A stretch of DNA of 5,432 bases from Candidatus Tepidiaquacellales bacterium UBA6667. GTDB taxonomy: Bacteria > Bacteroidota > Ignavibacteria > Tepidaquicellales > Tepidaquicellaceae. The stretch lies in the NCBI GenBank assembly GCA_002455255.1, contig DKKL01000053.1, positions 1 through 5,432 on the forward strand, read 5' to 3'. The notes beneath the pieces were generated by a model. It saw only the letters and a program-made list of their open reading frames with translations, did not search any database and had not been told where the DNA came from. Position 1 is the first letter of the stretch. Every line of letters begins with the position of its first letter. This document shows positions 5,374 to 5,432 of the stretch, in pieces. Made by a program: the position numbers and the translations under genes.

Positions 5374-5412
5374 TAGGGGGAGGATTGATTTCAACTAGTT
5401 CCCTAAACAATT

Positions 5413-5432
5413 GTCATTCTGAGGGAGCTTGC
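5413..5432. repeat. Partial copy of the GTCATTCTGA scaffold, cut by the window edge
   Basis: The last 20 bases read GTCATTCTGAGGGAGCTTGC. They join the left half of the scaffold (as at 5284) to the GAGCTTGC part found at 5310-5317, without the palindrome of module B. It probably represents the uninterrupted form of the repeat and continues past the window. Confidence 0.8.

Larger units (their letters stand above)
5123..5432. other. 310-bp intergenic repeat mosaic upstream of the transporter
   Basis: No supportable gene. The first ~40 bp (5123-5160) next to the TTG start are AT-rich and unique. The rest is built almost wholly of short repeats: six 18-bp units in two groups, two GC-rich palindromes, two GAATCCCATAAA blocks (5229-5240, 5325-5336), a C5/G5 hairpin and a further repeat start at 5413. 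An 81-codon minus-strand open frame here is only the repeat translated (recurrent Q-N-D-R-S) and is not a gene. Any promoter for the transporter must lie in or just before these repeats. Confidence 0.75.

Noticed and set aside
5149..5394. 81-codon minus-strand open frame
   Set aside because: It is the translation of the intergenic 18-bp repeats and palindromes (recurrent Q-N-D-R-S and R-M-T-E-V in changing frames). An 18-bp period keeps frames open by itself.

Overview
The window is AT-rich and carries five minus-strand reading frames that make up four genes, plus blocks of intergenic repeats. The lipoprotein signal peptides run into C-N-E-S-P-V-T-P or C-S-E-S-P-V-T-P, there are no clear Shine-Dalgarno sequences, and intergenic repeats of the GTCATTCTGA...GAAGAATCCC type are present. 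Together these suggest the Bacteroidota/Ignavibacteria/Chlorobi group, most likely an Ignavibacteria-like bacterium. This is inferred from style and no marker gene confirms it.

Layout in transcription order (right to left). The right edge (5123-5432) is a non-coding mosaic of short repeats: two clusters of three 18-bp units, two different GC-rich palindromes embedded in the same repeat scaffold, a strong C5/G5 hairpin, and the start of another repeat cut by the window edge. Next is an AI-2E family membrane transporter (4043-5122, TTG start). A 314-bp gap (3729-4042) holds two copies of a ~50-bp direct repeat. Then follow three tandem paralogous genes for secreted lipoproteins: 2569-3728 (broken by a one-base frameshift), 1290-2498 and 81-1244. 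They are separated by 70 and 45 bp and could be co-transcribed. The left edge (1-54) is a perfect 18-bp x3 tandem repeat.

The three lipoproteins share one plan: lipobox cysteine, a ~140-residue beta-rich domain, a CxxC motif, about 35 pentapeptide-type repeats predicted to fold as a right-handed quadrilateral beta-helix of about nine coils, and a C-terminal cap with two cysteines exactly 19 residues apart. The five-residue register can be followed by eye through all three proteins. It shows the same one-residue phase break 64 residues before the C-terminal end of the helix in each. The register also supports the frameshift: adding one base in an A5 tract (plus strand) of the third gene restores a 386-residue protein with correct five-residue spacing across the join.

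The lipoproteins are probably displayed on the outer membrane or cell surface. Their function is unknown. Nothing in the sequence ties the transporter to them beyond adjacency and shared strand.
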